Assembly: GCA_934772445.1 (NCBI GenBank)
Contig: CAKVMJ010000008.1
Span: forward strand, 1-45,671
Direction: 5' to 3'
Length of the DNA stretch: 45,671 bases
From: an uncultured Clostridia bacterium
Lineage (GTDB): Bacteria; Bacillota; Clostridia; Christensenellales; UBA1242
The notes under the pieces were generated by a model that made no database searches, was not told where the DNA came from, and was given only the letters and a program-made list of their open reading frames with translations. The stretch's first letter is position 1, and the number at the start of each line of letters is the position of its first letter. Below are positions 9,301-24,300 of this stretch, piece by piece. A program made the position numbers and the translations under genes.

Positions 9301-12300
9301 AGCGTACCGCCATTTTCGGTAACTGCTCCCTTATCTGTGGAAGCATACGCTAATGTTAATTCATAATTTTGAAGTTCTTCTTCAGTTAGATTTTCCCAAG
9401 CAAGTCTTGGTAATCTAACAATCTTTTCGCCATTAGAGAATGGAACTTTAGCATTTATAAATACCCAACCAGTTGTATCTGTACCATTTATACCAAATGT
9501 CCAATTTGCATAAGTGGCTTGTCTTCTTAATTTGTTATAAGTTACGCTATTAACTCCCATACCTGTATAACCAGCATCAATAACACCTTCATCACCATCA
9601 GACCTTGAATATACATTTGTGAATACTAATGAATAATTTGTTCGTTGATCAGCACCCAAGATACCTTTGCCAACACTTGAGCATACATTATATGTATCTG
9701 AAACATTTATATCTCCATTAATATATTCTGTTACTAATCCGATAATACCAGCAGTTGTTCCGCCTGTGATATTTCCAACATTATAACATCTAGTGATATT
9801 AGTTTTTGAACTAATCTTACCAACAATACCACCGCTATAACCTGCAGATGTTGAACCAGATGTGGTTTTAACATTTGTGATTGTACCATAGTTTACACAT
9901 TCTGTGATTGTTACCACATTCTTATCATTAGTACTTTCAACACTCGCCACAATTCCGCCAACATTTGGAACTCCCGAAGCATTGATTGTTGCGAAGTTTG
10001 CACATTGAATAATTTGTGAACCACCATAAGCGCTTGTTACCAATCCGCCAACGCTAAGAGTGGCATTAATTGTACCTTTAGTGATTACTCTATTAATACT
10101 ACCATATAAGCTTTCGGCTATGATTGCAGTTGTTGAATTTGAAACTACAACGGTTAAATTTGTAAGAGTGGCAGAATTACTTTCACTTCCAACATTTATA
10201 AATAATGGTTGTGTTGTTTTTGCTGTGAATGTAATTGTATGATTATTTCCATCATAATGAGCCATCAATGATGCTTGATTTAACGCATCGGTTGAGAAAT
10301 CTGCAACTTGCCTAAAATACAATTCTGGATTTTCAAACGCACCATTTGATGCATACTTATTGAAATCTTCAGCATTTGAAATTAGATAAGGATATCCCTC
10401 TGAGCCATCTTGATCAGTATAGAATGCATACAATGTTTTATCTGCATCAAATTTAACATTAGATTGATCATAATATTTATTATCTGCATCATCAACCCAA
10501 TATAAGAATCTATCCTTACTAAACTGAATTGGCTTCAATATAGCATCTAAGCCTTTTGCAACTTCTTGAGTATAAGAATCAGTTGGGTTGGTTTTATCAT
10601 TTTGGAATGTTATTAAAACAGTTTCAATTTCTGTTAAATCTTCCCACCATAATCTTGGAAGAGAATATCTTTCGATTGAACCATTAATAATCATCTGACC
10701 ATTATCTATCCATTGCCAATACCAAGCAGAATTATCATCTCTCTTAGTTCCTAATTTCCTAATATACCATTCTTCTGGATAATTATCTTTATTAGTTAGG
10801 CTTGCAATAGTTTTTGGTAAACCATAACTATTAGATGAAACAGCTTCAGTTTCAGCTAAATAATATGAATATTTAATCTGACCATAATCACTTAGAGTTT
10901 CATTAACCACTGCACCTTCTTGACCGGCAGTACCATTATAGATTTTACCAATCAATCCGCCATATTCTGTAAGAGGATTAATAAGTCCTAGATTATATGA
11001 ATAATTTATAACCACATAAGATGATTGGAAACCACTTATCAAACCACCAACATTTATGCCAGTTGTGGTTGGAGAACTTACAGTGATATTACCTATATTA
11101 TATGAATATAGAATTGTTGATCTATGAGCTAAACCAACTAAACCGCCACCAGCAACGATTGTTCCAGATGGTACGGTTGCTTTAACTTGTCCTTTATTTA
11201 AAGAACCAGTAATCTCAACCATCTCACTTCTACCAATACCAATAAATCCACCAACATAAATATATCCTTGTGCTTCAATATTAATATTACCAGTATTTAA
11301 TGAGTTAGTTATCTTAATATTTTGATTTGTTTCACCAACGAATCCGCCTGCTTGATAATAAGCTGAATTAGATACATTGATATTATAATTAATATGGTTT
11401 TCACAAAGGTTTATAGCCAACGCACCAGTATTTGCTCTCTCAATCAAACCAATAGATGAATTACCTGAAGATAGAGTGGCTGTAACTGTACCATACGCTT
11501 TAACATTTTCTAACACACCTTGATATGAACCAGCTAAAACACCGCTAATTCCAGATGCATTATATTCAAAATCTTCAGCATAATAATCCAAATTCTTAAT
11601 TGTTCCATCAACGCTAACAAATAATGGAGTTGAATTTAAAATCTTAATTGAATGATTTTTATTATTTCCCTCTTCATCGGTATAACCACCATCGAATATA
11701 CCTTTTAAAGATGTTGCTTTAAGTTTGTTTGTGTTTGTTACTTCTAAATCAGCAACTAATTTAAAGAAGTAACCTTTACCAAATAAACCTTGATCTACAT
11801 AATTATTGAATGTTTCGATAGAGTCGATTTCATAAGCATCTTCTTCGCTACCTTTCCAAACAACAGCAATTTCAATATTACCATAAGAGCCAAGATCAAT
11901 AGTTTCAATCTTATCTTCTTCTTCAATCTTATTACCATTGCTTAAAATCTTCAATAATTCTTCAGCAGATTCTTCTGGGTTTGAACCCATACTAACCACT
12001 TTAAAATGACCAAATGTTTTATCCGAATTATTTGCTTCAATGTCTGATTTAATTGTATTTAGATTTACTGCAGAAATATCATCAATATAATATGTGTAGT
12101 TTGAAATCGTACCATCAACATCAACTGTTAATGTATAAGGCAATCTATCCCAACCAGCATAGAATGTTTTATCTAAAGTTGTACCATATTCAATCTTTGC
12201 TTGTTTATGGCTTTCATCTAAATCTGGATTGTTATACCAAGAATTAAATTTATATCCAGCCACACCGCTTAATGGTTTGAATGTAAATTCGCTTTCAATA

Positions 12301-15300
12301 TTATAACTTACTGGGTTTTCGCCATTTAATGCACCTTTCAAATTATCATAAGTGATATTAAATTCGATAGGTTTCCAAATAGCATAGAATACTAAATCGC
12401 CTGAGAAATATAAGTTTGAAATTTCGCCAGACATCACATCTTCTTCTTTTGCATTTGGATCTAAGGCAAATCCAACGAAGCTATAATATTTTCTAAAGAA
12501 CCATTTATATGCAACTTCACCATTTTGTGCGCCAGAATAGTTTGTAACTCTATAAGCAGAACCATCGGCAATTGTGAATGTTGAGGCATCAGAATATGTG
12601 TTTATATCCTCAATTCTTCCAAGCTTATTATTATATGATAATATGCTAGAACCGATTAATGCATAACTTCCATTGCTACCGCTTACATTTATAAGCTCAG
12701 CCTCAGTTGCAAATTTTCTAACTGAATTGCTATCATAATAAACTTTATATTCACCTTTTGTAAGTTCTTCCATACTAAGCCTTGGCAATCTAACCAATCT
12801 CTCAATACCTTGAACTTTCATTGGTGCATAGATTAGAGAACTTGAGTTTGCTCTAAACCAAGAATTTGCATCATTTATATCTTTCCATTCAAATCCTTCA
12901 TAAGTTGAAAGAGCTTGCATTTGAGATAATGTTTTTGCAGTACCTAAATTACTATCATTTAAGCAATTTGCTTTATATGAAGATTGAGATTTACTTGAAT
13001 AATTATAATTTACAAAATAATTATTTGTGAATGTTGTTTCATTAATAATTGTACCATTTAAAGCGCCAATTCCGCTATTAAATTTGCCTTCTAACGCACT
13101 CATTGAATAACTTGATGAAATATTTATAGTTTGACCAAGAGCATATCCAATAAATCCGCCAGCATAAGACATTCCATCTTTGTTGGTTTCGCCTTTAATT
13201 ACACCAGTGGTATAAGAATCTGAAATTGATAATTCAATGCAATTATTTAGGCTTATTTCACCACCTACTCGCCTATCAATTATTGTTTCAAAAAATGCAT
13301 TTGGTAAACCAACATAGCCTGTAATTCCGCCAAGCAATGATACATTCGTTTCATCTATGCTATATGTGTTATCTATAATTGAACCTGTGTTTATAACATT
13401 TTTTAGTGTTAGAGTTTCTAATTTTATACTTGACTTTGAGGTCAACGAAAAATTCATTACCAATCCATAAATTCCGCCTGTAAATACAGCATTTGGCAAT
13501 AGTGCAGTTAAATCATCTAAAGCATTATTATTTAACCAATCTTTTGGCAATTTCTTACCTTCAATTGTTATATCAGCTGAATTATATAGATTTGTGGATT
13601 GAGTAAAATCAAATTCTCCAGCATTAAGTGCAACCACTTTGCCTGCAACTGGCATTGAGTTATTTAAACTTGATTCTTCAGTTTCATTATAATATAACTT
13701 CATATTAAGCATTTGCAATCCAGCAAGTCCACCAACAACGGTTGTGGATAATTCTATCGCAGATGAAGATTCCTCTGTATTTTGATCGGCTGGCAATGAT
13801 GATTCTTGAGTTCCACCCCTCATCACATCAACATCTAAAACCTTATCTGCTTTAACATTTATAGCACCATAATTTGAGCAACTATCCATTGAAGCTTTTA
13901 ACATTCCAGCAATACCACCTGCTATAACTATATTACCGCTAATATTTCCATAATTTTTAACATTATATAATGATGGATAATTATATGGGATAAATGTACT
14001 AGTATTATCACTAGGCCCTTGAATCACGAAACCAATTGAATTGTCGGAATTGGAAGATCTATATCCATTTTTAAGATTAGGAAGTTCTTTATCCAATTGT
14101 GCATAAATATCAACATTAAGTTGCCCTTCTATACTTCCAACGATTCCGCCAGCACTAAACACGCCTTCACTACATTTAATTGAACCATAATTTACAGCAT
14201 TCTTAATTGATATAAATCGTCCTACACCTATAAGCCCTGCTGAAACCTTTGATGCCTCATTAGCAATAATATCTGCATAGTTATTAATATTATCAAAAAC
14301 CACAACAGAAGCACTAATTGCAATTGCAGACATTCCTTTAACTCTTGCTATATCTGCACTAGCTTCTGAATTTGATTTTTTAGTTCCACCAGTATTTTCA
14401 CCGGCTATTATTGCAGAAGTAATGCTACCATAAGTATTAACTTTTTTAATTGATGAATATTTAATATTATCTGCAAATATAGAACCTTGAGCATTATTAA
14501 TGCTAATATTTAATGGAACATTGCTATCTCTTCCAATAAATGAAGCTGCAATACCCCTAAACATACTTAAAGAACCATCAATCTTAGATACATTAATTCC
14601 TTCATAATTGCCATTCAAATCCAATTCAATTGAATAATAAACTTTATATAAGTAAGGTCTTACCATTATATTATTTTCATCTTCAATCAATTTCTGAACT
14701 TGCTTAACATATATTGCTGGAGTATTTGAGGAATTAGCTCCAAAATAATCTTCGCACTTCATAAAATTAGCAAATTTTGAGATTCCTTGATTTCCAGAAT
14801 CCCCTGCAGGCAAATTCATCCCCTTAGCTTTACCACCAGCTAAGAAGTTAAAATCTGCAATTGTTTCAATTTCAAAAGGCTTATCTATAGTTCCTAGCCA
14901 TACAATATATAGATTTATATTTTTAGAACTATATTTTTTAACCAAATCACTAGCTAAAACCGAATATGCAGGTTTAACAGGATTAGATTCGCTATCATTT
15001 TCTGCATAATAAGCATAATCTGGAACGCAAGAATCTTTATCTCCGCTCACACCAACATCATATCCGCTAGGACCGACATTGGAACTTCCCTTTAAATTAA
15101 CAGTATCGTTTAATGATGCTACGATACGATTAATTTCCTCTTTAACCTTATTACCATCTGCATCAACATAATCAGATGCATAATTAGAATGAATATCTAT
15201 TATAACAACTTTTTGTTCCCAAACAGCTGTTAGATTTACGCCATTAAATGTTGCATATTTATTTTTAATATTATTTATATCTGCAAGCAAGATTTCTTTA

Positions 15301-18300
15301 TCTAAATCAGATTGCAAATAGAAATATTCGTTATCAAAATTCAAACCTTTGAAGTTTCCTTCAAATGTAATTTTCCAGCCTTTAAATTCAAAATATGAAG
15401 TGTTGGCTGCGTCTAAGCCATTGATTGTTTGGCCTGTGGTAAGTCCGCTCAAATCTGAATAATCAACGCCATTATTTACAAATGAAGCTTTAAATGGAGC
15501 TGGTTCGGATTGAGAGAAATTCAATGTTTCATCATCAAAGCCTAAGCTATAAGAAACTGTTATATTATTTCTTTCCCAAATTGCATATAGGATTTTACCA
15601 TTTTCTGAATCTGGGATTTTTGAAGCAACATCGCCAACTAAGAAATTACCACCCTCACTTAATGAGAAATAATTCTCGCCTTCAACAAACTCTGTGGCTT
15701 CAGTTTTATTTTTATAAATGCTATAGCCTTTAATATTACCCCAACTTTCTAATATTTCAACTATTGGAGTTTTTTGAGAATTTGCATAATCTGTACCTCT
15801 AAACCAATTTATTGTTAGTTCGCCAGCACTAGCAAAATAATTTCTAACTGTTTCATCAACATCTGCTAATGTTTCATCTAAGTTCAAATCGAATGTGATT
15901 TGATAGCAATCGGTGATATACCAAGCATATAGAGTTATATTTGTTTGGAAATCATCAACATTATTCAAATATTGTTGACAATAATTTGATGCCACCAAAT
16001 ACTCTTCAATTGAAGATAATGGACTATTTGCAGTTGTGTAAGGATAATTAGATATTGCGTTATTAAACATAACATTAAATATCTTGCCATTATTATCATA
16101 ATTCTTTATACCAAAAGCATAACCGTTAGCCAATTCTTCTTTTTCTGCATCAGTTAAATCTGTGCAATCTTCTAATTTTACCCAATCAACATTAGGATTT
16201 AACCCAACGCTATTTAGGTAAGTACTCTTATTAAATATAAACCAACCAAGGAAACGCTTTCCGCTATTAATATAAGCATTATGGTCATCAGCGCTTATAT
16301 CTTCTGGAAGAACATAAGCATCTGCATCGAATTTATAAGTTAAATCTGTGGAAGCACCTTCTGTGATAACATACGAGATATTAACATCATCAGCTTCCCA
16401 ATTTGCTTTCAACACTAAAACAACTTCGTTTTCATAATTACCAATACCAGCAATACCAGTATAATAACCATTAGAATTTGTTTTTGAATTAGATATTGTA
16501 CCTGTGCTAGATTCTTCTAAAGACCAGCCTAGGAATGTGTAACCAACTCTTGTAAATACTGGAAGATTTGTGATTGTTGTTGATTTAATATCTATTTCAA
16601 CATATTTATTATAGCCGTTTTGGTCGGCACTAACCATATATTCTTTATCATTTATAGAAATTGATTCTTCAGCAATAAATGTTGAGCCATTATTCCAAGA
16701 AGCATCATTAATATTTAATTTTGCTTTATATGAAAATTCTTCTGTGCCAATAACAATTGTCATTGTGTTGATAATATTTGAAACAACATATTTATTATCT
16801 CCACTATCCACAATTTCCACATCTGAAGCATAAACTTTTAGTTTGAAAGCATTAGATATATCCATTACTTTAATTTCAATTGTACCGCCATACAAAACTT
16901 GCAAGTTTAGAATTTCAGTTAAATTTGTATATTCCAAAGTGTGAGTTTCATTTGCGTTAATTTCAACAACATCACCTGAAATTAGAGTTAGGATAATCTT
17001 TGAATCGCTAGAACTAATTGAGATAGACTTAAATGTTTCTTCAGCACTAACTGTTGCATCTAATTTTAAGTTTATAATTTTTCTTAGTTTATATAGATAT
17101 ATAATAGTTGAACCATCGCCACTAACTGAGATTGTATCTAATTTATTATTTAAAATATCTTCTTCAGTTTGGCAATCAACATCTGAAATATACCATCTAT
17201 CAAAACATTCTTCATCAACACCAGCAAAATCATAAATATTTACTTTTTCACCTGTGTAATTAGCACCATCAAATGCAATATAGAAACTTTGAGTTTTGTC
17301 AACACCATTAATTTCTGTACCACTCTTTGTATAGAAAGTTTTTTCTTCAGAATTGAAGTTTCCTGCCAAATTTTGTTCTCTTAATTGAACATTAAATTTA
17401 GTACCTTCATTTCCTTCCCAAACCGCTTTCAATACTAATGTTCCCATTGAGCCTGCGTTTACATTTTTGATAAGTTTTCTATCTAATAATTCGCTACTAT
17501 CAAATACACCATAACTAACATTCAATTCAACTAAAGTTTCAATATTATCTTTAATTAAGTTTGCTGTAATTTTTCCATCAGCACCATAATTTACATTATA
17601 ATACTTACCGCAAATTGAATGATTACATTCGCTATCTTCGCAAACATCTAATAAGTAACCAACAAAAGCATAACCTTTTCTCTTATCTGTTAAGTTTGGT
17701 AATTCGAAAGCATCTATCTTTGTATAAACATCTTTGAATTGAGCATTTACAACTTCTTCAACATTATTATAAATAATCTCATATTCAATATATTTTGCCA
17801 TTGCAACTAAGTTTAATTCTTCAGTTACTTCAAATGAATATTCCTTTATATTTGAATATTGAACATTTCCATTATACCAACCTTGCCATTCAACGCCTTT
17901 ATAAAGCACTGCATTAATTGTTATAGTTTTTCCATAAACAATATATTTAGATATGCTATCACCAGTGATTTCATTTTCATCTTCAATTAATGATAATAAT
18001 TCAATTTTATCTGCTTTAGCATCATCTTTACCCAAATTAATTTGAAGAGTTTTTCTAGCATATTTAATATTAACAACTAATCCGCCATCAGCATAAGCAA
18101 TCCAAGATTTTGTATCAATAAGCTCATTGCTATTATGATAGAATTTAACTTCTTTATTATCTATATCACTGCTATCTTTTAATGCAACAACGAAATTCTT
18201 AATATCTGTTACAACACCATTTGTTTCAGCAACATAAGTATCTGCCAAATATTCTTTATTGAAAGTTTGTTTTTCTTCTTCAAGATAATTTCCATCAACA

Positions 18301-21300
18301 TCGGCTTCATAAACATTAATTGTTACATTAACCACATCTGGAGTCCATAATGTGCAAATCAATATCTCTTCATCATCTGAATTTATATTCCAAACTGAAT
18401 TTACACTATTTCCTTCTTCATTTGTGATTTGATACCATTCTGTTCCAGTTAGCGCATACCAACCTAAGAACTTATAACCTAATCTTGTTGGAACACTACC
18501 GTTTACTTTATTAACCTCGTAAGGTTTATCAAATTCAACTAAAATCTTTGCATCTAAATAGTTTTCAATTGTTCCAACTTCTATATAGATATTATCGTAA
18601 TCATAATCTGTAACGATTAACTTACTTTGCAAAGATAAGTTATTTTTATTTGTGTCTGGAGTTAGATAGAATTGTTTTGCTTCCCAAATAGCATATAAAT
18701 TCCATTCTTCTTCGCCGTATTTATTCCAAGCCACATTTTCTAGAATTGTGCTATTCCCTTCGCCATCAACACCTGTTTTTGTGAATGCCCAAGCCTTGAA
18801 TTTATAGCCTGCTTTTATATCATCTGATTTTGGATAATTAACAAACCAATTACCAAGTTCTTCGCCAAATTTTTGATTAACTTGAGCTAAAACCTTTTCA
18901 TCGTTTTCATCATAGTTTCTAACCAAATTAATATTATATTCAACTGGAACCCATTTAGCAAACACAACGCCATTATTTGGAATTTTATATGCATTACTAA
19001 TCCAGTTTCCAGCTCTATCCATATACATAAGCTCATTACCAAGTGTGCAAGCACTATCTTTATACCAACCACCAAATTTATAACCATTAGGCAATCCATT
19101 AGTTGTTCCATTTTCATTAGAAATTGTAACTAAGCCAAGCTCTATAAGTTCGGTTGGAGTTAGCAATCTTTCAAGCGAACTTGGAGAGGTTGTATAAACA
19201 TTTGTTTGATAAACAACTTCTGTTTTTGCATTTTCTGCATTTACAACTGTGGTAATACTTCCATCATAATTGAAATCATAAGTTAGAATATATGTATTAC
19301 TTTTTGCAACGAACAAGATATTTGCAACATTGCCAGTAGATGAAACTTTATATCCTTCTGTTTGAAGGTTTAATTCAAATTCTTTTGCAGAATAAGTTTC
19401 ATCTTCAGCTTGAGCCACAAAGCTATATTTATTAAATGTATAGGTTGTGTTTTCTCCAGCTTTCCAAGAGTCACTACCATTTTCATAAACATCATAACCA
19501 TTTGTGGTTTCAACTTTTAGTTTCACAACATAATTATCATTTAAATAAATTGAATAACCATTGTTTGTTTTCAAAACTTTAGCATTTGCACCACCAGCGC
19601 TTTCAACTGTGGTTACTTCTAAGGTTTCAATTCTATTAGAATCTCCGCCAATTCTAATCTCTTTCTTAAATTCAGACCAGAACGCATAAACTGTTACATT
19701 ATAATTATTATCTAAAATTTTTGTGTAAGTTTCAAAATCTTCAGGAATGAAATTCCAAACACTCTTACCATTTGCATCTGAAACTAGATTTACACCCACG
19801 CCTTCTTCTTTATGAGTTGCCCAACCTTTAAATCCATAAGCCACATTATCTGTTTCTGCAATTCCTAAATCCACTTCCTGACCATAAACAACTGCCACCA
19901 CTCCAGCAGGAATAGTTACATTGCTATCTGCCATATTAGGAAGTTTATTTGCATCAAATGTAATATTAAATCCAATTGCTTCAAATTCAGCATAAAGAGT
20001 TATATCTGCATAAGAACCATAAGCGATATTATCTATAACATCATCATTATTAACAACAATTTTGCCACCTTCATAAATGGAATAAACTGCGCCAGTTTGA
20101 TATGCAATTCTATATCCTTTAAATACATAACCCTTTTTACTTAAAACTGGAAGATTGAATGATGAAATGCAAGAATATGATGCAATTCCATTTTCATACT
20201 TAAATTCAACAGTGTTGCTATCTTGAAGTATTCTTCCAAAGATTAATGTGTCGGTTGTTTCAACAGAACCTAAATATGTATCTTTTAAAGATTCTTTATC
20301 AATATTAATGTTATAACTAATTGCTTTTGCAAAGAATGAAATTTCAATATCATTTAATGCTATATATTCATAATAGCCATCTCTATCAGTAACATTCTCG
20401 CTTGCATAATCAAATTGATAACCATTATTGAATTTTAAATAGATTTTAACAGTTTTATCTATTTCAAAATTTTGAGTGTGTGATGGATAATAATTTACTC
20501 CATCTAAAGAAACTTCAACATTACCATCACCCTTAACTGTGATGCCAACTTGCTTTTTAACATATTGGATTTTAGCAAAACTTGAGCCATCAGCCTTAAC
20601 GCTAAAGTTGAAATCTTTTACAATTTCTTCCCAATCTGCATTAGCACTATCTTTATAGAAATATTTAATATCATAGTTCTTAGAAATGATTTGTTTTGCA
20701 TCTTCTAAATCGTTAACAATTGTTCTAAGTTCGATAACACTATTTGTTTCGCCCTCTAAAGATTTAACCGCACCAGATGTATCAATTACTGCTGGATTTA
20801 ATGCTTGAACATAATATTCTGTAACACTTGCACCATTATCTGTTACAAGTTCGGTTACAATCTTATATTCTGTTTTTGTATTGGTTGTAGTCCAATAAGC
20901 TTGCAATCTAACAGACCTTGTGATTGTGTAGGTATCTAAAAATTCTTTAGTTAATTTTGTTGAACCTGCGTTTTCAACATCAACGAAAACTCCACTATTT
21001 GTTTTATCTATTTGCATTGTGAAATAATCTAAGTTATAACCAGTTTTGGTTGGTTCTAGATTAACTTGCAAATCTTCAAATTTTGAAGGAACGGGAATTT
21101 CTCTTTCGATAATATTTTCCATAACATCGCTATCGTAATTAACGCTTAGCATATATGTGTTGGTTGTCCAAACTGCATATATATCTGCAATATTTTCAGC
21201 ATTAGGAGTTAGAGCAAAATCTGTGTTGATAACCAAGTTGCCTGCAATATCCCAAGTGATAATATTATTAATACCATCACTCCAGCCATTTTGAGTTTGG

Positions 21301-24300
21301 CAATTATCATATTCTGCTTTTAATTCATATAATGCAAATTTTAAGAATGTGTTTGCATCATAGCTTGTTTTGTTTGAAAATTTATTTTTTAAATAATATT
21401 CGCCATCAATAACTTCAATATTTGCGTTTGTTATAACATTAACCATATCAGCTGTTATAACATCGCCAAGATTTAATCTAATTTTATAATTTTCTTGAGC
21501 AACCGCTTTAATTACATTATTTTGTTCATCAAGAGTTATTCTCATTGAAGGATTATAACCAATAATTACATATTCTTCGCTAATATCTTTTTTCTGGAAA
21601 CTATCAAATGAGAAACCTTCCATTTCTTTTGCTTGAATTGTTATTTCAGAACCAAATTTGAAGGAATATATGCTTCCGTTTGCTTCAATAAAACCAAGAT
21701 TTTTGAAGGAAGCCTCGCTATCCATATCACCAATAACCAATTTATTAACACCATCGGTGATATAAATATCGTCAATACCCTCACCCTTTTCAAATGTTAG
21801 GTAAACCACTATTCTATTATAATAAACATTAATTGAATAATTACCAGCTGGCAATGCAACATTTTCATATTCAGTTAGGTCATTTTCTAATGAATCTTGA
21901 ATTAATGTGAATTTAAAACCAGCATTTTCTAAGTTTTTAAAATCATTTAGAGAATATGAATCACCAGTTTTATAATTTGAAATTGTTTCAGAACTCTTTA
22001 GTTCATAAGAACCATCAATTTTTTCTCTATAAACATTAACTGTGAAAGTTACAAATAATTGTTCCCATTTAGCAACTATTTCAACATCTTGAAATAGTTC
22101 GGCTGTCATAATTTTATCTATTGAGATATAATCTCCAACTATAACTCCGCCAAATGAATTTTCCCCAGCAACCATAAATCCTAAGAATTTAAAACCCGGT
22201 CTGGAAATTAAAATATTATTTGCATCACCATCAACACCTGCAATTGTGGAAACAATGCTTGGCCTTACAGCACTAAATGTTTTTGAAGGATTTGTTAAAA
22301 CAATATCATTCTCGCTTGCTGGTTCGCCTTGTTCATAGTAGGTTATTTTTAAGTTTGCTTCAAACTTTGTCCAAACTGCATAAAGTTTTATAACTCCATC
22401 AACCACTTCCGCCATATTTGAATTAAACGATGTGGTTATATTTGAATCTGGAGCAATTGCATTTTTATCTAGGCTAAATCCTAGCAAATCTTGAAGAGAT
22501 ATAATCTCGCCATCATTATCTTTCAAAACTTTAAATAATTCGTAAGAAATATTTTCGTTTATTCTTTCAAGCAATGGCAAAATTACATCTTCGCCCATTT
22601 TTTGGTTTTTAATTACAAGCACTTTATTATAATCATCATAATAATAATTGCCTTGAATTTGAGCATTTAAGCTTGCAATAAAGTTATCATATTTTCCATC
22701 GGCATTATTCAATGTGGCAAACGCATTATTTGCATAGATTTCTAATGTGTAACCACCAACACCAACCGCTTCCAATGTAATATCTTCTTCAGCCACTAAG
22801 TCAACAGCATTTAATCCAGAGAATTTTTCTCTTGCACCATTCTCTAAAACTTTATACCAAACAGCTAAGTAACCACTTTTTTCAACTGCTGAAATTACAA
22901 TCGGAACTCCATAAATTGCAGACCATTCAATTTTATTTACATCAATCTTTGTGGCAGTTAAACCTTCGTTTAAAACGCCATCTTTATTTTGTTCAAGTTT
23001 AACTGTGGAAATATTATCGCCAGATAGAAGAGTTACTTTATATGTATTTCTCAAATATCTAACGCTTGCAACTGTGTTTCCATCGCCATCAATAATTGAA
23101 CCAGTATTATTTGTGTTTTGAACATTTAATTCATATCTATTGAAATGTTTTTCAATATTTGCCATAACAGAACTTACATCTGTTAGAACTTCCATTTCAT
23201 CGTAAGTTTTACCACTTTCATAAATTCTAACTTCTGAAACTTCGTTTGAATAACCTAAGTTCTGGAAGAAATTATTTTCTAAGCTAAGTTCCGTACCCGC
23301 TTTTCCTATCTTTTTAAAGATATATTTTTGAGTGGCAGTTGAGAAACCATTTGTTTTATTAGCTAATTCATAGATAACATAATATTCAATATTTTCATTA
23401 CCTTCCCAAACCGCTTCCAATGTTATATCATTTCCGCAAGTACCTTCTGGAATAAACGAAAGAACTGCACCATTAAAAACTGTTGAAGGATAAACATTCT
23501 CACAATCAGAAACTACTTTAAAACCTCTAAATTCAAAACCCTCTCTTGAAATATCTTCGCCAGTTGGCAATTGAATTTCGCTCTTTTTAGCATTGATTGC
23601 TATTTTTAAATAACCAGTTGAGGCATTATATTCAAATCCAGCTTCTTTAAAATCATTTAACTTTGAATTGTTCCAAGTACCAAAATTTGGATTTATATAT
23701 GCATAAGAAGTTTTAAGTTCCCAAACAGGATATAATGAAACTTCATCTTGCAAACTATAAACACCTTCAAGAGAAGGCATTGCACCATCTAAATCCAATG
23801 CAAACAATGGAGATGATGCATCTTTAATTGTACTCCAACCCTTAAATGTGTAACCTATCTTTGTAAGTCCGCCTAAGTTATCTTGAATTTGAATTATACT
23901 ATTTAATTTTGAATAAGAACGAGTTTCTGGAGTTGTACCACTAGTGGCTTCGCCATTATCATAATTTAGGTTGAAATTACCAGAAATATTTTCAACTTCA
24001 TAAGCTAAGTGAGGAGAATATAAGTTTACAATCTTTTGCTCTTGCATACTACCAATATTTGCGGCATCAAAAGCCATTACCCAAAGGCTTGAATCTTCAT
24101 TAAACCAGCCTTGATAGTTTTCTTTATTTTGGATTATATTTATATCTGAAACTGTTGAGCCAGAATCTGAGATAGCAGAACCGCCATTATCACAAACAAT
24201 ACCGATTGAGGAATTTGCGTTTACATTTCCGCTTGCGATAAATGCACTATTACCTGTTCCAGCCACAACACTATAGGCTTGATTTAGATTTAAGCTTCTA

